Positions 47,096-58,031 of a stretch of 64,000 bases of DNA are shown piece by piece. This DNA comes from Siderastrea siderea (Eukaryota; Cnidaria; Anthozoa; Scleractinia; Rhizangiidae), in NCBI GenBank assembly GCA_964030785.1, contig OZ034975.1, positions 19,808,142 through 19,872,141 on the forward strand, read 5' to 3'. A program made the translations under genes and the position numbers. Position 1 is the first letter of the stretch, and the number at the start of each line of letters is the position of its first letter. Below the pieces are notes generated by a model. The model worked only from the letters and a program-made list of their open reading frames with translations. It made no database searches and was not told where the DNA came from.

Positions 47096-47180
47096 GAGGG
47101 GTGTCTTGAAGTGGTGGGAGAACAGCTTCAACTGTTATGAATACTATTGTTCACAGGTCTTTCTTCCTAAGAATTTAATC
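47096..47180 (+). pseudogene. cysteine-rich PAN-like gene, copy IV exon 3, right half
   Basis: GAGGGGTGTCTTGAAGTGG then GGGAGAACAGCTTCAACTGT matches the CLGVEWWEN..NCYE coding part of intact exon 3. With the left half at 33785-33870 and one TGTTAA it rebuilds the exon alignment. It then decays. Confidence 0.7.
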
Positions 47181-48253
47181 ATACGTCCCTCTTCACCCAT
47201 CCTTTTAATAGTTGCTTTATTCATATTTATTTCCGGCTTTTAGACTTTTAATTTTGCTTTTTGTGTCGGAGAAATGTTTGCAACCATAAACAGTTACAGC
47301 AAATGTTTCATAAAGAATAACGTTTTCTTTGTGCTAAAGGTAAATGATTGTTTTAGAGAGTTGATCCATCTGACGTCAATGCGCGCCCTCAGAGAAAAAA
47401 TTAAATAATTTAGTACTCTTTTCATAGCTTTTATTAAAAGACACAGATATCAAGATATTTTGACTTGAAGATGCTGCATGACTCACATGTTACAAGTTAC
47501 CCAGGTCTTCCACGGCCAAGGGCGGGTAAAATCTGGAACTTACCCAGATCGCAGATTTTAGTACCTGACAAGTGACTGAGATTTAGGTACGAGATTATTT
47601 AAAAGCTTCAGCTTGGCTTCTAAACATCTCAACACAATAAAGTGCTAAAAGTTATTTGATATTACTCTACTGATAATTTTAGGAAATGAAAAGGAAAATT
47701 GAGCTCATTCATACCTGAAGACACAATGACTCTGGTGTACACTCAAATTCTCAAACGCTCTATTCGAATTTTTAGTCCAAGGTTATTAAAATTCAACACA
47801 AATACGAAAGACTGAGTTTAAGAAGTGAATGTAACACTAAAGTAAAGTAAAACTAAATAGGCATAATACAAAGTGGTAATAAAATATGCATCTCTATGAA
47901 AGCTGGAACAGCCAAACAGCCAAGGCTGATCAAGTGGATGGGACTCAATTATCATTACTTCCCGACTTGACTTTCAAAAAAAACGTATTTGTGGTTCTCC
48001 GCATTTTTTCTCCCCCCCAAAATACCACTCAATTCTGACAAATCCGTTTCTCCGTTATGCATGCATACAGTTCGTATGCCGTTATATATATCTGCTAATC
48101 TATCAAGAAATGCGAAATTCCACCTGTTTCTTTCGTCAACATTTATTATCTGTCTCTCCATTGTTGACATCACCGAGCTGCTTAGCAATGAGCGTTTTAG
48201 ACTGACACAGAGATGAGACTCCTGGGTCCCAAACACTACACTGTACTCAGCAA
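47181..48253. other. 5' flank of cysteine-rich copy III, no gene
   Basis: Partly paralogous to 24520-25100 and 32480-33120. No ORF is supported. The frames at 47955-48281 are antisense to the upstream and leader region of copy III. Confidence 0.5.
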
Positions 48254-50023
48254 ATGCATTTTCCAAAACCAGTGAGGGCAAACACGGCCGCTTTATTTAT
48301 CTTTATTTTGCTAGTTTCCATCACTTATGGTGAAGATTTGCGTTTTTATTTCTCGCTGCACGAGGACCTTGCGATGAACGGTATTTTTATTACAACCTCA
48401 TATACAGACGATGTTATGTCGTGTGCGCGAGCTTGCGCCAACGAGCTCAACTGTAACACGGCAAGCTACTGGACAACAGAAAAGAAGTGTGATATTTCGA
48501 ACGTGCGAGTGGACAACATTACAAATGGAGTAGACATGATAATCTTGAAAGGATGTTACTTAATTGAAAAGGTAAGAGTTTCTCATTCTTTGCTTAGGAT
48601 TATATTGAATCTGTCACATAGTTGATGTGATGTCTTAAACGATGTTATCAGCTTAATAAATGTAGATGTAGATGTAGATTTGCGCCGATTGCAGCACTCT
48701 TGGATAGTATATAGCTACCTCCAAAAAGAATAATAGCTAAAGAATCTATCAGTAACACTAAATAATGCACACATTCGCTCGTTTGGAAAGAGAACTAGAG
48801 ATCTATACTTTACAACTATTTAAAAATTTACAATGTGTCGTTTCCCCTTTACCCTTTCTGTCCCGTGAAAATGGGTAGGTCGGTCCGGCAAAAAAAAGAT
48901 AGAAAGAAACAATGAAAAAGAAAATGTCGACGTTAAACATATGAATAATTCCAATATGTGAGCTTTCAGTTGATTATATCCACCAAGAGTAAAATTTTGT
49001 AAGAAGCCGCTGTCACTTCCTTTCTGGTACGATTTAAATCTCATGCAGTGTCACTTTAAGATGTACACAAAACAAGTTGAAATTTAGAAACATTCGAGAA
49101 AAGGAAACGGGCAATAAACTGTTTTTAGTACTTTAAAAAAAAACCGGCTGACGGGAAGAGAAACTTTTTATTAGAATGGCCTAGTAAAATAGCTTCAACT
49201 TGGTTTTATGTCACTGTACTTAAGGTTTTAAGCTTTTACCTCAAACCAGTCTCAAACTCATGCAATTTCGAAGACATCGGCCCGGTATCGTCGAAGGTAT
49301 CGTCCTACTGAGATAATCAATAATTCAAGCCGGATTATTTGTCTGACATTCGTGGGTGACGGGCATGCGATAATTTCGAGCTCACAATTAAACAAGCTAT
49401 TTACATACACGGGAAATGAAAAGCCAAACTGTCTGGCATGTTTGTTCAACCTTGCAACGATTTCTTTTAATTTCCACTGAGTGGTAATTAACTGTCTCGT
49501 TTTTCATTTCTACGTTTGCCTTACCTTAATTTCAGTTCAGTCAAAAGCTAATTCTTATTCTAAAAATAACAGATAAGAAAGCATGCGTTCCCGTTTCATC
49601 ACCAACTGGATCATGTTGTTGATCTTCTTTCATCTTTTACCCTTTTTGACAGTGCATTGAGAAAATGAAATGAGTTAATGGATTTGATCTTTAAGACAAT
49701 ACGAAAATAGGAAATTTTGTTAGGAAATTACTATTAGGGAATTAGGAGCGCGTTCCTTTTGAAACTGACGCTCGGACAAGCCCTTTACTTTGGTCGATGC
49801 GAATGTCGTGGCCGTGATAGGCCTGGGACTGGTGTAAGAGATGGGAAACCTTAACGGGACACGAGCTCCCATTCGGAAAGTTCCCAAAGGGTAAATGGGA
49901 GTTCCTTTCTAGAGGTTTCATGTGATTTTGGAAATTTTTCAGCGTGTTCCATTTACCTCTCCATCAACTTGAAATCTCTGTGAAATTTTCGTGGAGAATT
50001 GTAAACAACCTTGGTGTATCTAT

Positions 50024-50065
<42 letters not shown>

Positions 50066-53000
50066 TTTCAGCCTTAGGAGCACTTAAACAGACAGAGTCT
50101 CCGTGCTCTTTGTGTGTATTTGTGTGCAAGTACTATTTGGAAATTCGAATGAATCACAGACTAGATTACCACGGGGCAACCCTTTTTTATTCATTCATTG
50201 TTGTACTAACTTCAGCTTGAATTACATACCTGTCAAAACGACTGGGAGAAAATCAAAGGCTCTTTTCACTTTGTGGGGTATGCATTTCAAATATAACTTA
50301 GCAATTGCACATTCATAAAAATCAGTTGAATCAATTTTTCGTACCTTTATTCATATTTGTTCCTGGTGTTTAGAGATGCAATTGTTCTTTAAATGAGTTA
50401 GAAACGTAGTCAAAGAAAGAACTAAAAAAAAGGTACAGAAAAATGTTTTGATTGATGGTAAGCAGTCCGGGCCACAACCAGAACTGGATATATAGTTTCC
50501 TGTAATTTGATTGGTTCAGATGCTGAACCAAAACACTGGCTTGACCGCGAAAGGACTAAGTTCTAGGTAAATTTCCTCGCAGAAGAAATGTAGAATACTT
50601 GTAGGAGGATTACCGTGAAAATCAACCTTAGCACGGATAAATCTAGACGATTTTATTCGTCCAAGGATTCGATTCACAGATATCAAGATGCGGAGGGACC
50701 AGGAATCTTTTTGTACAAGCGGTACGCAGGCGACCAGTGCAGTTAAACATTTGGACTTGCGTGAATATATATTTCACGAGACCGAAGCAATGAGTCGAGA
50801 AGAAAACACCGATAGAATGCATGTTTTGCAGTGAACACGGCTTGAGTACCGATACATACGCAGTCGATGAGCTTTTAAAAGTCGAGTACTAGTCTATATG
50901 TTTGTTGTGAGCGAAGATATTTCCGCCTGGAGTGGTCCATTCTATTCTGCACCGGACGCATTACCCTACTCGCTTGAATACAACCTTGATCGAACAAGAC
51001 TCCTGAAGTATTCTCTTGCTAGACATTAATTTATCAGAGTTCAAATAGCTGAACCTGTGTGAAGAAATATCTTGGACACATGGTAACTGGTACGTACGCA
51101 GTCTCTGTCGTTCATTCATTGCAAACCCCAATGTAATTGGCAGTATTACAGTCAAACCGTATGTTCTTTTGATGGCAACCTTGCAAACTTCCGCCGCAAC
51201 CTTGGTAATTTGATTGACAGTTTGAGTGAAGCAAGTTGCAACCCGCGCGAGCAAGTTGCAACCGTTTTCAAATTTTATTTGATGTGTAAGTTGCGAATTT
51301 TGTGGGTTTTATGGCTCACATACATCGTAATCATCCCACTTCAGTTGAGAAAAGGGAACAAATAATTGCCTTGTGGTCGTCTGGCACAAAACAGGCACAA
51401 ATCGCGGAAGTTGTTGGATTATCGCCACAAACTGTATCCAATATTGTGAAACATTTTCTGCAACATGGGACGTATTTTCCCGGAAAACCTGGTTGGAAAG
51501 AACGAACGGTTTCTACTCCAGAAGTGGTTGAATTTGTGGAATACTGTAAAATAACTAAACCTAGTACTTACAATTCAGAAATCAGGCAAGCTCTTGTTGG
51601 CAACGGAATATGTACGGCCGCCAATGCTCCCTCTTGTTCTAAAATTAGCGACATTTTGAGGCAAGACCTAAATTTCACTTTCAAAAAACTTTCCGTTTGC
51701 CCTGAAGAGTCGCTCAGCGAGGAAAACCTTATAAAAACGCAAGACTACATTATGTTCATGGCTGGAGTTGACCCGTTAAAAGTTCATTTTTTTGATGAAT
51801 CATCAGTGACCAAGACAACACCAAATCGAAATTATGGGCATAGCAGTAAAGGGCAGCCAGCTATTGAAGTGAAGCGCTATTCTTCACAGTTAACCTCCTT
51901 CACAGTTAACCTCCTTCATAGTTGTTTTGGAGTAGACTATTCCAACATATTGGAAGGGCCATCTAATGGCCTTGAAATGCTCCACTTTTTTGAAGAAAGC
52001 ATGGATATTGTAGACCCAGTTTACGGTAATCCTGTCCTTGCGAATGGTGATATTATTGTGATGGATAATTGCGGTTTTCATCACGGACGATTTGCAGAAG
52101 ATGAACTACGAAGAATGCTCGGACGCCGTGGTATTGAACTTGTATTTCAGCCGCCTTATAGTCCCGATTTTAATACGTGTGAATTTTGTTTTAGACACAT
52201 GAAATTATTCTTAAGAAAGAATGAACAATTTTCCCAAAATTACACTGAACTTGCTATTATCGAGGCTTTGCAAACAGTCACGCCAACAATGTCCCAGAAG
52301 TTCTTTCAGCATTGCGGATTTGTCATTTGAAGTTAGTTAACATGTTCAAGTAAATAAATAAAGTCATTTCCTTTAGTCATAACAAAGCGTGTCAAATTAG
52401 CGAACGCTATGCACTGAAATTCGTGGCAACTTGATGTAGTTTAATAACTTAATCTTCAGGAACAGTGTAGGTTATTTGTGAGTTGATTTTCGCTGGAACT
52501 TTATGTATACATATAATATGTAAACACAGCTGTATTCTTGTTAATGTTTTTTTTTATTAAAAGAACTCTTACATTATTATTCTGAATAAGAAAAAAACAA
52601 TTTATATCATCAACAGCAAACTCGGCGCCTGAGTTGGCGACGGCCACGTTTTCAAATTGTAAACAAACATGAAGTTTTTAATTATTCATTGTATGGCATG
52701 TAACGCAACATTTCCTCGCCATGAAAAACTAACAACACGTTCCCCCAGTTTGAACTCAACATAAACGTTCTCTACCTGAGATTGCTTGAAACACTTATCG
52801 CTTAACTCTTCCCGCAGTTGTTACTGTCAGTAATGGCAACCGCTATTGTTGCGAGTTCGTCCAAACTACATTTTTTTTTTACTGAAACAGCCTTTGAGCG
52901 ATTATGATTATCCTCCGATTCACTGGAACTGTCATATTTTCGGCGCTTTTTCCGAGACTTCTTTGACCGGCTAGACTTCTTGCGACGATGAGATTTCTTC

Positions 53001-56000
53001 TTTCGACGCTTATGTTTTCTTTCAGGCGACGACTCCGACTCTTCGCTACTTTCAGAGCTAGGACTGTCTTCGCTCTGTTCGCACAGGTGACACGGCAAAA
53101 TTAACTGTTGTTTGATTCCCATTTGCGCTTGCCTTTACATCTACTGGGGCATAAACCTCATTCATGATTTTTCTTTGTTTATCCAGTAACGATGTAAATA
53201 GTTCTCGGTCGCTAATTGAGTCTGCACGTAGGGGAATTTTATTAGCACAAGCTAATCTCAATGTTGCAATGTCCTTTTGTAATTCTAGTTTTCCTTTTGC
53301 CGTTTTTATGGAGTATTTCTCTGGGAAGGCTTTAGCCAGTCGCGGAGTTATTGCTGATGAGAATGCCGATATTGATTTGGACTGAAAAGAATCGAAGTTC
53401 TTTTTTTCCATTGTTACAGTGTCAATTTCTTTCTGAAGGTCTTTGAGTTGTTTTTTCATGTTCCTTATTTCCTCAAAATATTCAGGATGTTTTTTCTTTT
53501 GTCCACAAGAAATATATGAATTACAAGGTGGCGATTTGCATGAACCGTTCCCGCGGTTTCCCTCAGCCCTGTGGCCACGAATGTGACAATTCCCGCATAT
53601 CATGGTTGCGTAGCCGCCAACATGTGGCGGCTCAACTACATCAATTTCGAGTTCTCGAATGTGTGTTTCGACAGCCAACTTGCTGTCGTTAAGACTTTGA
53701 AGCTTCTGTGTAAGCTGATTTCCTTTGGAAATTTTCCAGTCGCAGACGTCTTCCACCGCCGATCTCTCAGAATTTACACTGCTCGCAAACGAGGGAAGAA
53801 GGCTCTTGGGTTGCGTTGTTGAAGTGCTTTCCGCACTTGTCCCCGCCAAATTAGAGCGTCTTTTCAGCAAAAACGGCGAGTCACTCTCCCTTACCTTTAA
53901 ATGGACACGTCGGTAAATTTCTGATGCGCAAGGCGAAGTGTTTCTGAAGGCTTCCAATACATGTAAAGTCTCATCCCTGTCGATATTTATAAACGTTTGT
54001 AATGACACATCCTTGTAGGATACTACTATTTGTTCGTTGCCTACACCTCGAAGAACTGGAATAGCTTTTTTCACGCGATCAAGAAGCTCGTTGTAGTTGT
54101 TGACTGGCTCCTCAACGTAGAAACTGGCAAATCTATCCTCAAAATACTGTAGCAGCACCTGAAACATTTTGTAAATCACAACAAGCCGTAACCACGAGGT
54201 CAATGAACTGACCAACTTGCTCGCGCAGGTTGTAACTTGCTGGCGCGGGTTGCAACTTGCTCCACTCAAACTGTCAATCAAATTACCAAGGTTGCGGCGG
54301 AAGTTTGCAAGGTTTCCATCAAAGGAACATCCGGTTTGACTGTAAATGGCCGGCTGGTGTTTAGATACCGTGTTAAGATGAACAAAATTTGGCAAGGGCA
54401 TTTCACATGGCAGAAATTGAGATTTTGAAATAACCCTGAGAAACTGAATCCTTTAGCTTTCAAAAATGAAATGGAAGTACAGAGTGCATTGTATGTTGCA
54501 AATAATAATACTACTAATAAATAAATATGTAAATATATAAACAAATAAATTGGTTTTCACAGGAGACAAGAAAAGAAGTTTATTTTCATTTGTCCCTTTG
54601 CTTACTACTTACATCTTGTAATGTGGAAATGGCTGTCAATATAGGTGGGATCCAGATAAACTAAAATTTTTGATAGGCACAAGAAGCCTCCAGAGTGTTG
54701 ACAGTGTATGCTCGATTAGATGGTATGCGAATATTCAATATAAAATATGAGAGCATTTTTATACCAGTAAATTCCATATTTTCTCAAATAAACATCCCCA
54801 GACCAGTATTTATTTAATAGATGCCTGTGTCCAACTGGCATTAATTTGAAGGAAACCTTTATTTGAGGTGTACTTTTTAATTTAGGCACATTTGACAGCC
54901 CCATTCCTTTTCCTCATATGTACTAAATACACAACATGAGCAAACTGGAAAACATTATTTAGCTGAAGCAATGTCAAATGGACAGCAAAGAGAAATGTAT
55001 TCTCATTGGGAAAATTCCATGTGCAGAAGTTTTCCTCCAGGCTGGCATGCACTCTAAGGGGTGGTGAATGGTCCTCTGGAAAACAAGGGTCTCTGCAATT
55101 TTCACTTTGTCTTGAAAATTTTGTACCACCAAAGGATTGCTCTTGGAACTTTTTTTTAATGTGCTGTCACTTATTGTAAATCTTTGAATAAGCACCTGGG
55201 GCACTTTTTTCAATGTATTTGTAGGATGAGGTGGGGAGTGCTTATTCAGAGGAGGCATTTATTTGAGGGGAGGCCCTTTTTAATTTTTCACAAATAGTGA
55301 CCAGTTGGATAGTAATTTGTGTAATTGGCTTGGACCAATCTTATCTACATAACATAGTAGCTTACTACTCAGCGTTAATTTCAAAAGTTGTTTTCATTTG
55401 CTGCAGTTTGCTTTACTTCGCTCAAGAGCAGTTAAACGTTCATTTAGAATTACCAATGACTAAAAAATGAATGAATGAATGAATGAATAACCTTTATTTA
55501 AACACGACAAATGCTACACTCAACCTTTGTTGTCTCATTAGTCGTCTACAAAAAGCAGGCCAGGGGAGGGGTGTGCTTACTCAAAGGGAAGCACTTATTT
55601 CAAATTTACGATAAGGCTGAAGGCACTTGTTGTTTTCAAAGGAACCTCAAACACCGGGACACCAAAAGAACTATTACTTTAAAATGGCCTCATCCAACTG
55701 GCATGATAAGTAATTAACAAAGCCAGCATATACTTATTTGGGGTCTAGCATTTAAATTCAGAAAACAAAAAGGGAATATGATGCAAATTGAACTGCAATC
55801 GTTTCATATTCAATTTACTAGATCAACATTAATATAGTTTTCATGAGTCATTTGAAAGTTCATATTCAAAGTAAATTTGAGATTTTATTGGGTGGAAAGA
55901 AGGAAGCAGTTCCATTAATTCACTTCATATTTTTCCTCAATTGACTGTGAACATTTTCACTATTTATAAGTTTCAATGAGCTCATTCAGTGTCCCAGTGT

Positions 56001-58031
56001 TTAACTGTTTCATTTAGAGCATAAATTCATAGTTTCCGAAACCATGAAAATATGAGTTATGGTTAACTTTCTTCAGCCATGTTTCACACTTTCCATCTTG
56101 CAGGTCATAACCTAAAGTAAAAGGAAGAATAAATTAAAACGTGCCAGTAAGAAAGTTAATGCATTTGATATCACAGAAAGTACAAATTATACAGAATCAC
56201 TAGGATATACAGTAGTCTGTGTTCTTCTAATTCACAGAAATGAAAGGGATATCATGGAGGGATAGCCAGTGCACTAATTAATACATCTGTGTTTTCATTT
56301 TCTAAAATGTAAATTGCAAATTTGGACTAATGCATAACATAAATGGTAATGGTTCATACATTAGTGAGCTGCTTCTTTGATAGCCAATAAAAAAACTAAG
56401 CTTATTTAGTATTATTACAGCAACACTGGTAGTAAGTACAAGCTCAGTTATGATAAAAGCCATTCTCGTAAGCGACCAGCTCTAGTTGTAACCACTTGTC
56501 TGAATTGCCAAGGTAGTCGTTTACGAGAGCTTCGACTGTATTATTTCTGTTGTCAAAAATTGATGTTTTTGAAGATGGACTCTTGCTCCCATCCCAATCT
56601 GTGTGCCCTTTCCCAGAACACAGATCATCTTCAGTTGCTTACAATGTAAAATGAACATGGCGTGAGCAGTCCAGTCGATGTATCACTTTACGAACAACAC
56701 ATAAGCTTATAGCGCAACTCATTGTTGCATCTTCAAAAGCACAGCACTATGTGAAGAAGTCTTGCACTACAACGAAATTACTACCAAATACAAGCAAATT
56801 TTATGTAGATTTCAAAAAAAAATTTTTGAAAGACAGAAAAAATTGTTACGTACCTTCTTTCTCTAGCTGTTTGGCACCTGGTCAGACAAATTTGTGCGCT
56901 GAGTCACCCCCAATTTCAATCGTTTCACGTCTAAATCGCATGTGAAACTTCAACGGACGCCATTTTTTTCACACTCGTCTGTTTCCTTATTGTTCAAACG
57001 CATGGTTCCCAAAGTACTGTGGGAAAAGGGCACTTCACAGCCTAGAAAAGAGCTGAGAAGTGACCCAGCATCGCGTCCCTTCGTGTGGGCGCCATCTTGG
57101 AAAGTTGGATGACGTCACCATATATCCAGTTCTGGTTGTGGCCCGGACTGGTAAGCAGAATTGCTTCAACGAGTTTCTTAAGAAGAGCATGGGTAATATT
57201 GTACATTCTCGATTTCAAAGTAATATTGATATCACATTTCAAATCAGTATGTTAAACTTCGAACCATCCCTACTCAATTTTAATTTCAGGTTGAAATATC
57301 CCTCTCGTCACAAGAGATTAAAGTCCCCACAGTGCACACAATCCCCACAGTCCCCCCCACAGGTAAGCACTTCAGACCGTGCTACCTAATATCTTGTTAC
57401 ACTTGCAAAATTAATGCTGTCGACAGGTACCATTGCTATTGTTATTCGCGACATTCCCTCCTTTTTACCCAGAACGCGGGGAAATATCCAGGGCTTTCAG
57501 TTATAAAGCAATGCCAACGCTAAATATGAAAGGGAATCAGCAAATCGTGAATCAGGCAAAGGAGTTCGGCTCAGGCCGGGCCCTTTTCAGGTTGTCTATT
57601 TGCAAGCGCCCTTCAAAGAAAAGCTAGTTGTTGCAAACTTTCAAATTCTGCCAAACTTCCCCTCGTGTTCACATCAGGGTTATGCAAAGCACGCACGCCG
57701 TTTTCTATTTTCAAGTAATCTAATATTTATGCTAACTTATCTTATTCATATATTTTTTTAAATCTAATTTTCTTGCATCCTTTTAGCTGCTGTCACGTGG
57801 CTTCATTTCACACCCCAGTGGTGCACAGTTTACGGACGACTTTCGTTTGGAAATGAAAAAATCACAGCTGAAGCATGTAAAGAGAAGTGTAAAGAGGGAT
57901 GCCTTGGAGTGGAGTGGTGGGAGAAAACCCGTAACTGTTATGAATGTGCAGATCCATCAAAAAAGACTGCATATACAAGCACGGGTGATGCTGGATATCC
58001 CCCTCATGTGTTCCTTAAAAATAACGATTAA
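48254..58031 (+). CDS. secreted cysteine-rich PAN-like protein, copy III (intact)
   Basis: Exons are 48254-48571, 57290-57362 and 57787-58031, with donors GTAAGA and GTAAGC, acceptors TTTCAG and TTTTAG, and consistent phases (0, 1), giving about 211 residues. A clear signal peptide (TAALFIFILLVSITYG) is followed by module 1 with CARACANELNCNTASYW and a final Cys in ILKGCYL. Exon 2 is longer than in copy II, adding a Thr/Pro linker (VPTVHTIPTVPPT). Module 2 has ACKEKCKEGCLGVEWW and NCYECADPS. Eight or more cysteines match copy II in spacing. Intron 1 is 8.7 kb because a 6.7-kb transposon sits in it, yet the frame and splice sites are intact. The role could be extracellular recognition, venom or matrix, but this cannot be decided. 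Confidence 0.75.
50024..50066. repeat. AAT microsatellite
   Basis: A pure trinucleotide run in the first intron of copy III. Confidence 0.95.
51311..52330 (+). CDS. Tc1/mariner (IS630 superfamily) transposase
   Basis: I chose the ATG at 51311; the open frame's first codon is GTG at 51302. The 339-residue protein has an N-terminal helix-turn-helix pair (KREQIIALWSSGTKQAQIAE, then GLSPQTVSNIVKHF) and a DDE core. First Asp is in VHFFDESSV, second in IIVMDNCGFHHG, and the Glu in PPYSPDFNTCEFCF, with 38 residues between the last two acids (a DD38E-type spacing). All three acids and the frame are intact, with an AATAAA-type signal just after the stop (52350-52360). The enzyme would cut at the flanking TIRs and insert into TA. 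This is one of the few possibly active transposases here. Confidence 0.9.
   Translation: MAHIHRNHPTSVEKREQIIALWSSGTKQAQIAEVVGLSPQTVSNIVKHFLQHGTYFPGKPGWKERTVSTPEVVEFVEYCKITKPSTYNSEIRQALVGNGICTAANAPSCSKISDILRQDLNFTFKKLSVCPEESLSEENLIKTQDYIMFMAGVDPLKVHFFDESSVTKTTPNRNYGHSSKGQPAIEVKRYSSQLTSFTVNLLHSCFGVDYSNILEGPSNGLEMLHFFEESMDIVDPVYGNPVLANGDIIVMDNCGFHHGRFAEDELRRMLGRRGIELVFQPPYSPDFNTCEFCFRHMKLFLRKNEQFSQNYTELAIIEALQTVTPTMSQKFFQHCGFVI
52802..53122 (-). CDS. Lys/Arg- and Ser-rich tail of the passenger gene
   Basis: The frame is dominated by basic and RS-type runs (KRRKKKSHRRKKSSRSKKSRK) after an acidic Ser/Glu stretch. It overlaps the passenger gene by 65 bases in another frame. The composition suggests a nuclear or RNA/DNA-binding tail. 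Either a one-base indel near 53090 or alternative splicing would unite them; I cannot tell which. Confidence 0.45.
   Translation of the reverse strand: MGIKQQLILPCHLCEQSEDSPSSESSEESESSPERKHKRRKKKSHRRKKSSRSKKSRKKRRKYDSSSESEDNHNRSKAVSVKKKCSLDELATIAVAITDSNNCGKS
53058..54167 (-). CDS. passenger gene of the Tc1-like composite (CCHC-like and coiled coil)
   Basis: The protein starts at MFQVLLQYFEDRF (54167). The open frame continues upstream into the TIR but that part looks like the repeat, not coding. Residues 1-100 (YNELLDRVKKAIPVL, IVVSYKDVSLQTFINIDRDE) recall a PB1-like beta-grasp fold, an inference from pattern. The middle has a Cys/His cluster (ICGNCHIRGHRAEG, then CKSPPCNSYISCG) like a zinc-binding module. 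A coiled coil follows (MKKQLKDLQKEIDTV). A second short frame, 52802-53122, overlaps and carries on with a KR/RS-rich tail. It may be joined by a frameshift or splice. Its location within the TIRs shows it moves with the transposon. Function unknown. Confidence 0.6.
   Translation of the reverse strand: MFQVLLQYFEDRFASFYVEEPVNNYNELLDRVKKAIPVLRGVGNEQIVVSYKDVSLQTFINIDRDETLHVLEAFRNTSPCASEIYRRVHLKVRESDSPFLLKRRSNLAGTSAESTSTTQPKSLLPSFASSVNSERSAVEDVCDWKISKGNQLTQKLQSLNDSKLAVETHIRELEIDVVEPPHVGGYATMICGNCHIRGHRAEGNRGNGSCKSPPCNSYISCGQKKKHPEYFEEIRNMKKQLKDLQKEIDTVTMEKKNFDSFQSKSISAFSSAITPRLAKAFPEKYSIKTAKGKLELQKDIATLRLACANKIPLRADSISDRELFTSLLDKQRKIMNEVYAPVDVKASANGNQTTVNFAVSPVRTERRQS
54773..55765. mobile_element. 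probable long member of the TTTTCTC MITE family
   Basis: The left edge CCATATTTTCTCAAATAAAC matches the 6145 copy and the right edge (TTTGGGGTCTAGCATTTAAA) matches its 3' end. A LINE-like tail (55457-55510) is nested inside. Borders are less certain than in the other copies. Confidence 0.45.
55457..55510 (-). repeat. LINE/SINE 3' end
   Basis: On the minus strand AATAAAGGTTATTCATTCAT is the usual CR1/L2-type end, an AATAAA-like signal joined to a short tandem repeat. Similar tails are at 30683, 48652, 59590 and 61020. Confidence 0.55.
56014..56877 (-). CDS. possible two-exon coding segment inside the 6.7-kb element
   Basis: Exon C (56854-56877, 24 nt, GTACGT donor) and exon D (56014-56111, ACTTTAG acceptor, stop TAA) join in phase as AKQLEKEGYDLQDGKCETWL plus about 20 further residues. 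The phase at the start of exon C fits the end of the exon at 60212, giving a possible link to the gene there. Yet these exons sit within the TIRs. They may be captured host exons, exons of the element's own gene, or a chance match. Confidence 0.3.

Larger units (their letters stand above)
51147..54344. mobile_element. 3.2-kb Tc1/mariner-like composite with convergent passenger gene (element 51149-54342)
   Basis: Inverted repeats of about 110 bp (51149-51262 and 54229-54342) start CAGTCAAACCG and are flanked by TA on both sides. The inner part of each repeat has iterated GCAAGTTGCAACC units (two at left, three at right), likely transposase-binding sites. A complete transposase reads rightward and a second gene reads leftward, meeting near 52.5 kb. 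Confidence 0.88.
50458..57155. mobile_element. 6.7-kb TIR element with GTAAG duplication (element 50463-57150)
   Basis: The ends CAGTCCGGGCCACAACCAGA (50463) and the exact inverse at 57131-57150 continue as 31 or more perfect bp. GTAAG flanks both sides (50458-50462, 57151-57155). It contains the Tc1-like composite at 51149-54342, a MITE and two exon-like segments. About 3.5 kb remain without a recognisable transposase, so it may be non-autonomous. The right subterminal part has a promoter-like CAAGATGGCGCC in minus orientation. Confidence 0.78.

Noticed and set aside
54237..54428. ORF beginning MLARVATC, also seen at 50961-51254
   Set aside because: Both are readings of the inverted terminal repeats of the Tc1-like element.
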